Counted from the first letter of the stretch, positions 9,355-17,520 are shown. The stretch: 64,000 nucleotides of DNA from Tatumella ptyseos (GCF_030552895.1 NZ_CP130649.1:868001-932000); one strand, 5' to 3'. A program made the numbers and translations. Notes: generated from the letters alone by a model not told the origin.

Positions 9355-11477
9355 CTAAAAAAATATACGTTAGCGATGTAATTCAGGATGAAGCCGTCGA
9401 GTGTGGGCTTGCTTGTGTGAGTTATATTGCGCAATATAATGGGAAAAAATTAACGTTACAGCAACTACGCCGTCAATACGAAGTCACTGCCGATGGGTTA
9501 TCTTTTTTTCATTTAATGAAGATTTTTAACGATCATCAGCATGTTGCGACGGGTATTAAGGTCGATGCCGCTGATCTTAAAGAGGTGGCGACACCGGCAA
9601 TTCTGCTTTGGAATAACTGCCATTTTGTAATATTGAAAAAAGTCACCTCCCGCTATATTGAAGTGATGGATCCTGCTGTCGGTAGCAGGAAGTACACCAC
9701 TTCGGAAGTTAAACTTTTTTTTTCTGGTGTTGCATTAGAAGTCACCGTGAGTAGCGACTTTGTCCCATCACACCCCTCCGAGTGGCAAAAGAAGGAGTTA
9801 AACAAAGAACACTTTTATAGTCTGTCTAATTTTCGGAAAGGGATTGTTAAGTATTCAGCCTATATGATACCGCTAACGCTATTGGCAATACTGATTCAAA
9901 TGACCAACGTTGCAATTCCTAAATTCATGACGTTGATATTTGATGAGGTCCTACCTAATAACGATAAAGACTTCTTGTTTTTATTGATTTATATTTTCTC
10001 CTTTGTCTATTTGTTGCAGTTATTGACTCAGTATTTAAAGGTGATTTTATCTCAGCGCCTAAGGCGTTATATTTCTCAATTTGAAGGGCTAGACATAGTT
10101 AGTCGAATGTTCTCAATGAATCTGAATTTTTTCAGTAAAAGATTACCGACTGATCTGTTGAGAAAAATTAAGTCTGTAGATGTGTTTCACGTTATTTTTA
10201 CTCATGGTTGGATCGATATACTGATTGAATCTGTGTTTATTATCATATTCATTACTCTATTATTATTGATTAGCTTTAAGCTTGCCGTTTTAACGTTACT
10301 TGCAACCTGTGTAATGGTCTTTATACGTTTACTGTTCATTTCCCCCTTGATGTCACGACAATATTCATCGATTGATGCAGAGATACAACGTGATAACTCG
10401 TTACTTGAAACTATCGAGAATATAGATCAGGTAAAGTTAAATAATTCTGAGTCAGTTAAAATTGCTGACTGGTTTACTTATCATTCTCGTTTAGAGGATA
10501 ACCGTGCAGGGATTGAAAAAATTCAGTCTCTTCTTGAGTTATCGCTGACTGGAATATCACATATTCAGACAATAGTAATCATGGGATACGGTGCATATTC
10601 CGTATTACAAGGGGAGAATACTGCGGGTCAATTGATTTCATTTATTTTCTATAAAGGATGTTTGATGGACAACATTCGCAGTGTTGTTGAAAAACATGTT
10701 TCTCTAAAACTATGTTCAGTAGAGGTGAATCGGTTAAACGATCTTATTGTTGAAAATGAAGAGGCCAAATTACTAGACAAAGCGGGTTTTAAATCCTCTG
10801 CCCTAACATTGAGAGAGGAGTTTACATCGATAGAGGTCAAAGAGTTAGTCTTTGGCTATACTAACCTAGAACAACCGATCCTAAGAAATATTAACTTTTC
10901 CCTCACTGAAGGACAGAAGTTAGTTATTACCGGGCCTTCGGGATGCGGTAAAACCACGCTAATACAAATTATTTCCGGTATGATTTCACCGACTAGTGGC
11001 GATATCCTCATTAATAACTTATCACTCCTACAGTTTGGTATAAAACAATATCAGGCGCAGATTGCCCACGTCTCAGTTAACGATAGCATAATGAACGGAA
11101 GTGTTATTGATAATATAATATATGAATGCGGAGACTATGATATGGCGCTATTGGAGTTCTGTATCGAGCGGTCAGGATTAATTGAAGTTATTAGGTGCCT
11201 TTCTGCAGGATTGAACACCCGTTTAGGCGTTAATGGTGCTCGTTTATCATCAGGGCAGACACAACGTCTATTAATTGCTAGAGCATTGTATCGGCGCCCA
11301 CGTTTACTGCTTCTCGACGAGCCTACTTCACACCTTGATGAAGAGAGTGCGGATATTATCATTAATTTAATAAAAGGGTTACCGACTTCGTGCTTGATTG
11401 TCTCTCACGACAATAGACTAATTAAAGAAATTGGTAATGTATTCAAGTTGCCATCTCTGATCAGGGGGAAAGTATGA
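9351..11477 (+). CDS. Peptidase-containing ABC transporter (PCAT), C39 family, CvaB-like
   Basis: Removes the double-glycine leader and exports the mature peptide. A 708-residue protein. The N-terminal C39 peptidase has the Q-x5-C motif QDEAVECGLAC with Cys18 as the predicted nucleophile, His91 in NNCHFVIL and Asp107 in MDPAVG, so the triad is complete. Six membrane segments span roughly residues 165-430. The nucleotide-binding domain has Walker A GPSGCGKTT (about residue 527), signature LSSGQTQRL, Walker B RLLLLDEPTS and a switch histidine in VSHD. The start overlaps the adaptor stop (ATGA), and the stop overlaps the acyltransferase start in the same way, showing tight translational coupling. 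The intact peptidase domain matches the leader of the small peptide upstream. Confidence 0.93.
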   Translation: MTKKIYVSDVIQDEAVECGLACVSYIAQYNGKKLTLQQLRRQYEVTADGLSFFHLMKIFNDHQHVATGIKVDAADLKEVATPAILLWNNCHFVILKKVTSRYIEVMDPAVGSRKYTTSEVKLFFSGVALEVTVSSDFVPSHPSEWQKKELNKEHFYSLSNFRKGIVKYSAYMIPLTLLAILIQMTNVAIPKFMTLIFDEVLPNNDKDFLFLLIYIFSFVYLLQLLTQYLKVILSQRLRRYISQFEGLDIVSRMFSMNLNFFSKRLPTDLLRKIKSVDVFHVIFTHGWIDILIESVFIIIFITLLLLISFKLAVLTLLATCVMVFIRLLFISPLMSRQYSSIDAEIQRDNSLLETIENIDQVKLNNSESVKIADWFTYHSRLEDNRAGIEKIQSLLELSLTGISHIQTIVIMGYGAYSVLQGENTAGQLISFIFYKGCLMDNIRSVVEKHVSLKLCSVEVNRLNDLIVENEEAKLLDKAGFKSSALTLREEFTSIEVKELVFGYTNLEQPILRNINFSLTEGQKLVITGPSGCGKTTLIQIISGMISPTSGDILINNLSLLQFGIKQYQAQIAHVSVNDSIMNGSVIDNIIYECGDYDMALLEFCIERSGLIEVIRCLSAGLNTRLGVNGARLSSGQTQRLLIARALYRRPRLLLLDEPTSHLDEESADIIINLIKGLPTSCLIVSHDNRLIKEIGNVFKLPSLIRGKV

Positions 11478-12475
11478 AGTTAAAAGAATTAATAGATAGG
11501 TTTGTTATCTTTTTCATTAATAACTCTTTTCACTTAATCATTAAGTTAACAAAAAACCTCCCCTTGAAAGGGGTTATGTCGGTTTTATATATTTATGGGG
11601 GGTGTTTTCTTGCACACTTTAGAAAACAATTTCGATCCGACAGTGCTAAGTTTCATGCCATTGAAATATGTCAAATACCCAGTAATAAGTTCATTTTGGA
11701 ACATATTAGAAATCAATTATTCTCACAATATTTAAGAAGGTATTTATTTTTTTATCCAAAGAGTAAATGTGAAAGATTTGTACAGAGAAATATCGAGTGT
11801 TTAGTGGAAAAACCAAATGCGATTGCCGTAAAGCTTTACCTTTGCACTCATAGCGGTGACTATTGGCTAACTATCCTAAATATTGCTTACCAATACAGAA
11901 ACAACTCATCGTCTATCAAGCAGTTAATTGTTCCGATCTACGAATTGATCACTGAGACAAATCGTGAGGTTTTTGCAAAAATTGAAATACCTGGTTTTGA
12001 GGTTATTTTTATTCATATCCATGAGCCGGGCGCATTGAAGAAAATCATGGCATACCTTCGTGATGATATCTCTGCTGTGGCGATATTTTATGATTTGTTT
12101 TGTTATGCTGCGGGTACATTGAATGGGGCTGTTGAAAATGTGCTATTTTTTGATCGACAAGCCTATATGACAACCGGCTTTTCGTCATTAATCGTACGTT
12201 TTAATTTACCGACTGTATTCGTTTCAACGCATTACTGCGCGAGGAATGGAAAGTTTATTACCTCGTTATCATCGGTTAAATATTTTGATAATGTAAAGGT
12301 ATTAAGAGAGGAAATGGTAAGTTATATTGAAGAGTATATTAAAAAGTATCCAACACAATGGCACTTTATTTCTCACCTAGATACATTTTATCACTATCCT
12401 TTTATACAGTTAAAAAATTCTCAAGAAAATAAAATTAGTACCTATCTCCGCTTGCAGCATAAATATTTTGCATGA
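11474..12475 (+). CDS. LpxL/HtrB-like acyltransferase homologue with atypical active-site motif
   Basis: A 333-residue protein resembling the lipid A late acyltransferase family (LpxL/LpxM). It has a hydrophobic N-terminus, an expected catalytic block at CTHSGDYWL (His126), and a later block with F-Y-D-L-F, a small-residue loop and FFDRQAYMTTGFSSLI, followed by a hydrophobic strand and a basic residue, as in LpxL. Family members normally show H-x4-D/E, for example H-F-G-N-W-E. Here the residue five after the histidine is Trp131, and the acidic residue is Asp129 at +3. It is therefore either a divergent enzyme or one with altered chemistry. Its coupling to a microcin-type exporter suggests acylation of the peptide, or of the producer's own membrane lipid as self-protection. 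Both roles are inference. Confidence 0.65.
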   Translation: MKLKELIDRFVIFFINNSFHLIIKLTKNLPLKGVMSVLYIYGGCFLAHFRKQFRSDSAKFHAIEICQIPSNKFILEHIRNQLFSQYLRRYLFFYPKSKCERFVQRNIECLVEKPNAIAVKLYLCTHSGDYWLTILNIAYQYRNNSSSIKQLIVPIYELITETNREVFAKIEIPGFEVIFIHIHEPGALKKIMAYLRDDISAVAIFYDLFCYAAGTLNGAVENVLFFDRQAYMTTGFSSLIVRFNLPTVFVSTHYCARNGKFITSLSSVKYFDNVKVLREEMVSYIEEYIKKYPTQWHFISHLDTFYHYPFIQLKNSQENKISTYLRLQHKYFA

Positions 12476-12484
12476 GATATCGAA

Positions 12485-13864
12485 ATGAATAAAAATATTC
12501 TGTTGTGTTTAGTATTGACGACTCAAGGGTGTACTCTTTCACCACAATACATTCAACCCAGGACTGTTATTGACGATCAACATATTTTAATGAGCGGAAA
12601 ATCCTATCAAGCATATCATTTCAAAGATTTATTCCAAGACGATCAGGCTTTGCAGGCATTGCTCATTGAAGCGTTGAAAAATAATTATGATTTACAGCAA
12701 GCGTTGATGAATATTCGGGCAGCAAATATCCTTAAATTATCTGCTTTATTTGATCTTATTCCTCAAGTGAGGGCTAGCGTTAATCATAGTACGCTGGTGA
12801 ATACCCAAACTTCGCCATTCACGGGCGTAAAAGCGAAAACAAAAAATAAGTTATATCAAAGCTCACTTGGGGTCGATTCTTATGAAATCGACATTTGGGG
12901 ACGCAAACAAGCATTAATAGAATCTAAAGGATTTCAAGAACAGGCAAGTTTAATTAGTTTTAACGCGGCTAAGTTAACCCTCTTGAATGAGTTAGCAAGT
13001 AGCTGGTATGAAACGCTTTCTTATATAAAAATTTGGCATTTTTTAAATGACAAACTTGAACGGATGAATGATATCCACCGGAAAATGCTTGTAATTGAGA
13101 TTAGTGGACGTCTTGACCCCGTTATCCAAGCAAAATTCTTAAGGGGAAAGGCTACAGATGAGAACTCTAAACGTAAAATTGAGAAAGAAATTATCACACG
13201 CTTGCATAAATTACATTACTTAGCAGGGGCGGAGTCTGACTGGTTAAACCTATCTACATGGCGGACTATTGACCCAGACTACAGCATCAAAGACATTCCA
13301 CAACAGATTTCATCTCAAGTCATATTTCAACGCCCCGATATAGTTGTCGCCGAAATGAATATTCGAGCGGAAAATGGCAATATTGGGGCAGCAAGATCAG
13401 CATTTCTTCCTATTTTCAATTTATTCGCTATGGCTAACCAAACTAGTGAGGATTTCGGTCATACTCTTGCTAACTTATCGAATAACTGGACGTTAACACC
13501 ATCCGTATTTTTTCCGATTTTTAATATCCCCTCTAACTACGCTACGTTGCGTTACGCCAAGATTAAAAAAGAGTCCACGGTAATCGAATATCAACGTAGA
13601 GTTTCCGAAGCACTACTCGATATTAAGAATTCTGTGGCCAGTTTACATTCCGCTACCGAGTCAAGACTAGGACTTGAACACGAAGCAAAACTGCAAGCCG
13701 ACGTTTTCACCAAAGTTCAAGCGAGACTCGATGCTGGGTATCTCGATCTTTATAGTTATTATGAGGCAATGGATATGAAATCTTTAGTGGATATTGAGCT
13801 TGAGTACAGTCGTCAACAATGCATGTTAGCCACTATAGTGTTATTAAAGGCGATTGGTGGATGA
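12485..13864 (+). CDS. Outer-membrane factor lipoprotein of the type I system (TolC/NodT/CusC-like)
   Basis: The outer-membrane exit channel. A 459-residue protein with a short lipoprotein signal ending T-Q-G-Cys16 and the C-T-L-x-P-x-Y start typical of NodT/CusC proteins. It has paired repeats of long helices (for example ALQALLIEALKNNYDLQQAL near residue 55), FQRPDIVVAEMNIRAENGNI near 290 and RLDAGYLDLYSYYEA near 418, which are standard for this family. It starts nine bases after the acyltransferase stop and is the last gene of the cassette. The colicin V exporter borrows the housekeeping TolC, so a dedicated channel in the operon is notable. Confidence 0.85.
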   Translation: MNKNILLCLVLTTQGCTLSPQYIQPRTVIDDQHILMSGKSYQAYHFKDLFQDDQALQALLIEALKNNYDLQQALMNIRAANILKLSALFDLIPQVRASVNHSTLVNTQTSPFTGVKAKTKNKLYQSSLGVDSYEIDIWGRKQALIESKGFQEQASLISFNAAKLTLLNELASSWYETLSYIKIWHFLNDKLERMNDIHRKMLVIEISGRLDPVIQAKFLRGKATDENSKRKIEKEIITRLHKLHYLAGAESDWLNLSTWRTIDPDYSIKDIPQQISSQVIFQRPDIVVAEMNIRAENGNIGAARSAFLPIFNLFAMANQTSEDFGHTLANLSNNWTLTPSVFFPIFNIPSNYATLRYAKIKKESTVIEYQRRVSEALLDIKNSVASLHSATESRLGLEHEAKLQADVFTKVQARLDAGYLDLYSYYEAMDMKSLVDIELEYSRQQCMLATIVLLKAIGG

Positions 13865-13952
13865 TTTGACTAACGTCTTAAGTCATACCGGTAGCATATT
13901 TTAGTTAGTGAATTTTTTTTATTAAAAATACTAATATTTCAATCTTCGCAAT

Positions 13953-13966
13953 TTGATCTTGATCAA
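13953..13966. promoter_or_regulatory. Perfect FNR-type box upstream of adhP
   Basis: TTGATCTTGATCAA matches the consensus TTGAT-N4-ATCAA at every defined position. A TAGAGT hexamer at 13988-13993 would put transcription start near 14000, with the box centred about -41, the classic position for FNR activation. This suggests that adhP is switched on without oxygen. Confidence 0.65.
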
Positions 13967-14033
13967 TCTAACTGAGGCGTAAAGACGTAGAGTGAAGGTG
14001 AATTGTTAATCACATTCACTGAGAGGTAGAGAG

Positions 14034-15056
14034 ATGAAAGCTGCTGTAGTCACTCAAGATCATCGAGTCAGTATTGAAGACAAACAACTTCGACCCTTAG
14101 AGTATGGTGAAGCCTTACTTACCATGGAATGCTGTGGTGTTTGCCATACCGATTTACATGTGAAAAATGGGGATTTTGGCGATAAAACAGGCGTCATTCT
14201 TGGTCATGAAGGAATTGGTATTGTGAGTCAGCTGGGGCCAGGCGTTACTGCGCTTAAGCTTGGTGATCGGGCCAGTGTTGCATGGTTCTATCAAGGTTGT
14301 GGGCACTGTGAATATTGTAACTCTGGAAGGGAAACGCTTTGTCGCTCGGTAAAAAATGCGGGTTATAGCGTGGACGGGGGAATGGCGGAGCAATGTATTG
14401 TTCATGCCGATTACGCGGTCAAGGTGCCGGATGGACTGGATTCGGCTGCTGCCAGTAGTATTTCTTGTGCAGGAGTGACCACTTATAAAGGGCTCAAAGT
14501 CAGCGATATTCGGCCAGGAGAGTGGATTGCTATCTATGGTTTGGGTGGCTTAGGCAACCTTGCACTGCAGTACGCCAAAAATGTGTTCAACGCCAAAGTC
14601 ATTGCAGTAGATATTAATGAGCAACAGTTAGCTTTAGCGTCTTCACTCGGCGCAGATATGGTAATCAATTCTCGGGATCAGGACGCCGCTAAGCTTATTC
14701 AAGAAAAATGCGGCGGAGCCCATGCCGCGTTAGTGACCGCAGTAGCAAAATCTGCATTCCAGTCAGCGGTATTTAGTGTGAGGGCAGGGGCGAGAGTTGT
14801 GGCGATTGGCCTACCGCCAGAATCTATGGCGTTGGATATCCCTCGTTTAGTTCTAGATGGGATCCAAGTCGTCGGATCATTGGTGGGGACTCGAACCGAT
14901 TTGGCAGAAGCCTTTCAGTTTGCCGCAGAAGGAAAAGTGACCCCCAAAATTACATTACGCCCAATTGAAGCTATCAATTCGATTTTTGACGAGATGCACG
15001 CGGGAAAGATCACGGGTCGAATCGTTATTGATTTTAAAAATAAGGTAAACGCTTAG
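14034..15056 (+). CDS. adhP: Zinc-dependent alcohol dehydrogenase AdhP
   Basis: Oxidises ethanol, or reduces acetaldehyde, with NAD(H) in the cytosol. A 340-residue protein close to E. coli AdhP over its whole length. Catalytic zinc ligands are Cys37, His58 and Cys145; the structural zinc site is Cys89, Cys92, Cys95 and Cys103; the Rossmann motif is GLGGLG at 169-174. A GAGAGG ribosome site precedes the ATG. It stands alone, with an FNR-type box upstream. Confidence 0.95.
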   Translation: MKAAVVTQDHRVSIEDKQLRPLEYGEALLTMECCGVCHTDLHVKNGDFGDKTGVILGHEGIGIVSQLGPGVTALKLGDRASVAWFYQGCGHCEYCNSGRETLCRSVKNAGYSVDGGMAEQCIVHADYAVKVPDGLDSAAASSISCAGVTTYKGLKVSDIRPGEWIAIYGLGGLGNLALQYAKNVFNAKVIAVDINEQQLALASSLGADMVINSRDQDAAKLIQEKCGGAHAALVTAVAKSAFQSAVFSVRAGARVVAIGLPPESMALDIPRLVLDGIQVVGSLVGTRTDLAEAFQFAAEGKVTPKITLRPIEAINSIFDEMHAGKITGRIVIDFKNKVNA

Positions 15057-15120
15057 CTGAGGTTGAAGAATGGCTAATCACTTCTATACTGAGTGAAACA
15101 TACTTTTAATAGGAGTGGTT

Positions 15121-15552
15121 ATGACGATTCTGAAAAGTGGTTCAGCGCATTGGGAAGGTCCAATCAAAGAAGGTAAAGGCACTGTGAGCACTGAAAGTGG
15201 TGCATTATCGGAACAGCCTTACGGATTCAACACCCGCTTTGAAGGTAAAACGGGCACCAATCCCGAAGAATTACTCGGCGGTGCCCATGCTGCCTGCTTC
15301 TCAATGGCGCTGTCATTGATGCTTGGTAACGCCGGACATACTCCGAATAGCATTGATACCACCGCGACAGTGTCGCTGGATAAAGCAGGTGAAGGCTTTA
15401 AAATTACTAAAGTCGCGCTAAAAAGCAAAGTTGCTCTTCCAGGGATTGATGCGCAAGAGTTCGATAAAATTATCAACCAAGCCAAAGAAGGCTGTCCAGT
15501 TTCACAACTGTTCGACACTGAAATTACCCTCGACTATACGCTTAACGCCTAG
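15121..15552 (+). CDS. osmC: Peroxiredoxin OsmC (organic hydroperoxide resistance)
   Basis: A thiol-dependent peroxidase that detoxifies organic peroxides. 143 residues from ATG 15121, chosen because AGGAG at 15111-15115 is well spaced and the length equals that of E. coli OsmC; an in-frame GTG at 15115 overlaps the ribosome site. Redox cysteines Cys59 (AHAACFSMAL) and Cys125 (EGCPVSQL) and the supporting Arg39 and Glu50 are present. Confidence 0.96.
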   Translation: MTILKSGSAHWEGPIKEGKGTVSTESGALSEQPYGFNTRFEGKTGTNPEELLGGAHAACFSMALSLMLGNAGHTPNSIDTTATVSLDKAGEGFKITKVALKSKVALPGIDAQEFDKIINQAKEGCPVSQLFDTEITLDYTLNA

Positions 15553-15558
15553 TCTTTT

Positions 15559-15588
15559 AAGTGACGCTTAGGCGTCACTTTATTCTTC
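15559..15588 (+). terminator. Terminator of osmC
   Basis: The stem AAGTGACGC (15559-15567) pairs with GCGTCACTT (15572-15580), with a TTAG loop, followed by a T-rich stretch. It sits six bases after the osmC stop, at the convergent junction with the minus-strand gene. Confidence 0.6.
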
Positions 15589-15882
15589 TCGTCCTCGTAA
15601 TTTGTACTCTCTTAACCGAGCAACTGTCGTTGAGGTTGATATCAACGCTTTAGGCCTTTTCACGACTTTACTCGGGTCGGCTGCAACGTAGTCTAGCGTT
15701 GGTGAGCAATAGTAGGGCAGCCATCCACCATAGCTACTTTCCCATTCCCAATGTACCGGACAGGGCCAAAGCAGCCCCTCTTCGAGTGAGTAATATACCC
15801 AATGACCAGTAGGGCGACGTGGGCGGCGAGTCATCGCTTTCACCTGGTGGTATTCCGTGCCTTGCAACGAATCGTCAAACAT
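15580..15882 (-). CDS. Uncharacterised 100-aa aromatic-rich protein
   Basis: Not recognised. A basic 100-residue protein with many Trp and Tyr residues (for example GHWVYYSLEEGLLWPCPVHW), a proline/arginine patch TRRPRRPTG, and a basic C-terminus ending R-L-R-E-Y-K-L-R-G-R-E-E. It has no signal peptide or membrane segment. Its ATG lies only two bases after the stop of the upstream 60-aa gene and lacks its own clear ribosome site, which suggests translational coupling and a shared role. Confidence 0.55.
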   Translation of the reverse strand: MFDDSLQGTEYHQVKAMTRRPRRPTGHWVYYSLEEGLLWPCPVHWEWESSYGGWLPYYCSPTLDYVAADPSKVVKRPKALISTSTTVARLREYKLRGREE

Positions 15883-15884
15883 AA

Positions 15885-16067
15885 TTAATCTGGGTGGTCC
15901 CGATGAACCTCACCGCATAACAGCACAACATTGGGTCTTACCTTATGGACACGTGCTTCCATTTGTTGACACATTACAAGAGTCGGGTAAATAGTCTCTG
16001 TTACGGGTAAGGCATCGCAAGCATCATTTCCACAAGCACTCACCAGTAATACAAATCCTATTAGCAT
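15885..16067 (-). CDS. Uncharacterised 60-aa cysteine-containing exported protein or lipoprotein
   Basis: Not recognised. ATG at 16067 is preferred because the minus strand has CAGGAG seven bases before it. The frame extends upstream, but that extension has no signal-like start. Residues 1-11 are hydrophobic and end V-S-A-Cys12, which fits a lipobox, although the N-terminus has no lysine or arginine. The rest has Cys17, Cys33 and Cys51 and ends with a His/Asp-rich tail. It is coupled to the 100-aa gene downstream. Confidence 0.55.
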   Translation of the reverse strand: MLIGFVLLVSACGNDACDALPVTETIYPTLVMCQQMEARVHKVRPNVVLLCGEVHRDHPD

Positions 16068-16208
16068 ACCTGACTCCTGTGTGGGTTTTGGGGAAGACTC
16101 ATTATGATAGAATAAGATATTCAGATTTTCACTGTCACTATTCTGCCAGAAAAGCGTCAATTGAGTTACACTATCCTTGCCATTACGATTAAGAAAAGAA
16201 GGTTTATT

Positions 16209-16406
16209 ATGTCGGAGTTACCCCCACGTCCATTAGACAACGAAAATATTGCCCACCCAGATAAGCACCCTAAACAAGCCGCCTTGCAATTAGTCGTTGA
16301 ACTAGTTCGCGCCGGAAAGTTGAGCCCTTTGCAAGGCGATGCCAACAACATGTTGTCTCTTTATGAACAGTTCAAAAAACATTTTGAACAGGATAGCGAT
16401 CATTAA
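16209..16406 (+). CDS. Uncharacterised 65-aa small protein
   Basis: Not recognised. ATG at 16209 is chosen over an in-frame ATG at 16161 because AGAAGG lies just upstream and the extra 16 residues look unlike coding sequence. The product is hydrophilic, with a proline-rich start (SELPPRPLDNENIAHPDKHP), then a predicted helical stretch (ALQLVVELVRAGKL), and an acidic, charged C-terminus. It has no signal peptide, so is probably cytosolic. Confidence 0.6.
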   Translation: MSELPPRPLDNENIAHPDKHPKQAALQLVVELVRAGKLSPLQGDANNMLSLYEQFKKHFEQDSDH

Positions 16407-16477
16407 TTTTTTTACTCGGGAGCCAAACGGACTTATCACTTAACTCTCGAGTGAGCTAACGTTTTTTTGAGGCCTTT

Positions 16478-16771
16478 ATGAAACGTTTAACGCTAAGATT
16501 ATGTTTTATTTCACTTTGTGCGGTACTTAGTGCTTGCAGCCATTCAGAAAAGAATACGAGTCCCCGCTATTTACCTGACGATGATATGTGTAGCGCATCG
16601 CAGTTTCAGAACTATGTAGGTAAACCTTTAACCACAGTTGATGAGTTACAACTCGAACAGCCTGTAAGGGCGATTCCCGCTTATGCTTCGGTTTCAATGG
16701 ATTTTGTTTTACGTCGAATTAATTTTTTGGCCGATGATAAAGGTATTATTACCCGAGTGTATTGTGGTTAA
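16478..16771 (+). CDS. Lipoprotein of the I78 peptidase-inhibitor family
   Basis: A 97-residue lipoprotein. The signal ends L-S-A-Cys20. The mature part matches the I78 (potato inhibitor-like) pattern: a cysteine near Asp-Met-Cys38, then F-x-x-Y-V-G-K, a V-R-x-I-P strand, D-F-V-L-R-R-I-N-F, and a C-terminal G-I-I-T-R-V-Y-Cys-Gly, so Cys38 and Cys96 probably form a disulfide. Family members inhibit serine proteases; the target here is unknown. GAGG at about 16468 serves as ribosome site. Confidence 0.75.
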   Translation: MKRLTLRLCFISLCAVLSACSHSEKNTSPRYLPDDDMCSASQFQNYVGKPLTTVDELQLEQPVRAIPAYASVSMDFVLRRINFLADDKGIITRVYCG

Positions 16772-16916
16772 TGGGTTAACAGTGCAAGCATTGCATATGC
16801 CAAGTGTCGGTTTTGAGTAAAGTCGGGTTATAAAGTATTAACCTAAATCAGTTGCAGATTTTTCTGGTTCGTTCTCGAGATAGAATTCAATTTCTGAGAA
16901 AAAGAAGGATGTGCAG

Positions 16917-17069
16917 ATGAAAACATTAATTAAATTTGTATCGGTGCTGGCACTCACCGTCAGCTTAAGTGGCTGCATTTTACCTCCTTGGGGAGGCCCA
17001 GGTGGTGGAGGCGGCGGCGGTGGTCGCGGTCCAGGTGGACCTCACTTTGGCTATAGCCAATCACGTTAA
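16917..17069 (+). CDS. Glycine-rich 50-aa lipoprotein
   Basis: A very short gene. It has a good ribosome site (AGAAGGA, 16903-16909) and a classic lipoprotein signal, MKTLIKFVSVLALTVSLSGC, with lipidation at Cys20. The 30-residue mature part is I-L-P-P-W, a run of eight glycines, then R-G-P-G-G-P-H-F-G-Y and a Ser/Arg tail. Similar tiny Gly-rich lipoproteins occur in enterobacteria, but I know no assigned function. It sits about 100 bases upstream of psiF on the same strand. Confidence 0.75.
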   Translation: MKTLIKFVSVLALTVSLSGCILPPWGGPGGGGGGGGRGPGGPHFGYSQSR

Positions 17070-17172
17070 TTAACAAATAGTTTCTTCGAAGCTTCATAAA
17101 ACTTATGTATTCTGTTAAATAATTCTACAGGGTATCTGTGAATTACACTATTGACTCATAAGGAGAAGTAGA

Positions 17173-17475
17173 ATGAAACAGATGTTAATGACGCTTGCCT
17201 TAGCAACGACCTTAGTCGCAGGTTACGCTTCAGCAGCTGAAAAGACCGCTCAACAACAAAAGATGACGGTTTGTAACCAGCAGGCGAGCTCGCAGAGCTT
17301 AAAGGGCGATAGCCGTAAAAGCTTCATGAGTAATTGTTTGAAAAAAGACAGTAAAGCTTCAGGCTTGACTGCTCAGCAGCAGAAAATGAAGACCTGTAAT
17401 GCTACCGCTAAAGATAAGAAATTAGCTGGAGCGGAGCGTAAGTCATTTATGAGTAGCTGTCTGAAAAAATCTTAA
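17173..17475 (+). CDS. psiF: Phosphate-starvation-inducible protein PsiF
   Basis: A secreted 100-residue protein with signal peptide ending A-S-A (about residue 21) and two copies of the PsiF repeat, each with AQQQKM, a C-N cysteine, K-S-F-M-S and a terminal C-L-K-K. The function is unknown; it is phosphate-starvation induced in E. coli. It lies next to proC, close to the E. coli arrangement (phoA-psiF-adrA-proC), but without phoA and adrA. A weak Pho-box-like sequence at 17112-17129 has a good first half only. Confidence 0.93.
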   Translation: MKQMLMTLALATTLVAGYASAAEKTAQQQKMTVCNQQASSQSLKGDSRKSFMSNCLKKDSKASGLTAQQQKMKTCNATAKDKKLAGAERKSFMSSCLKKS

Positions 17476-17480
17476 AACTT

Positions 17481-17520
17481 AATCACCCAATACGAAAGAC
17501 TTCGCATTGGGTGATTTCTT
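17481..17520 (+). terminator. Terminator of psiF
   Basis: AATCACCCAATaCG pairs with CGCATTGGGTGATT around a short loop, five bases after the psiF stop, followed by a few Ts. proC converges on the other side. Confidence 0.7.

Noticed and set aside
17112..17129. Pho box upstream of psiF
   Set aside because: The first CTGTTAA half is good, but the second half does not match, giving only about 10 of 18 positions. Not called as a feature.
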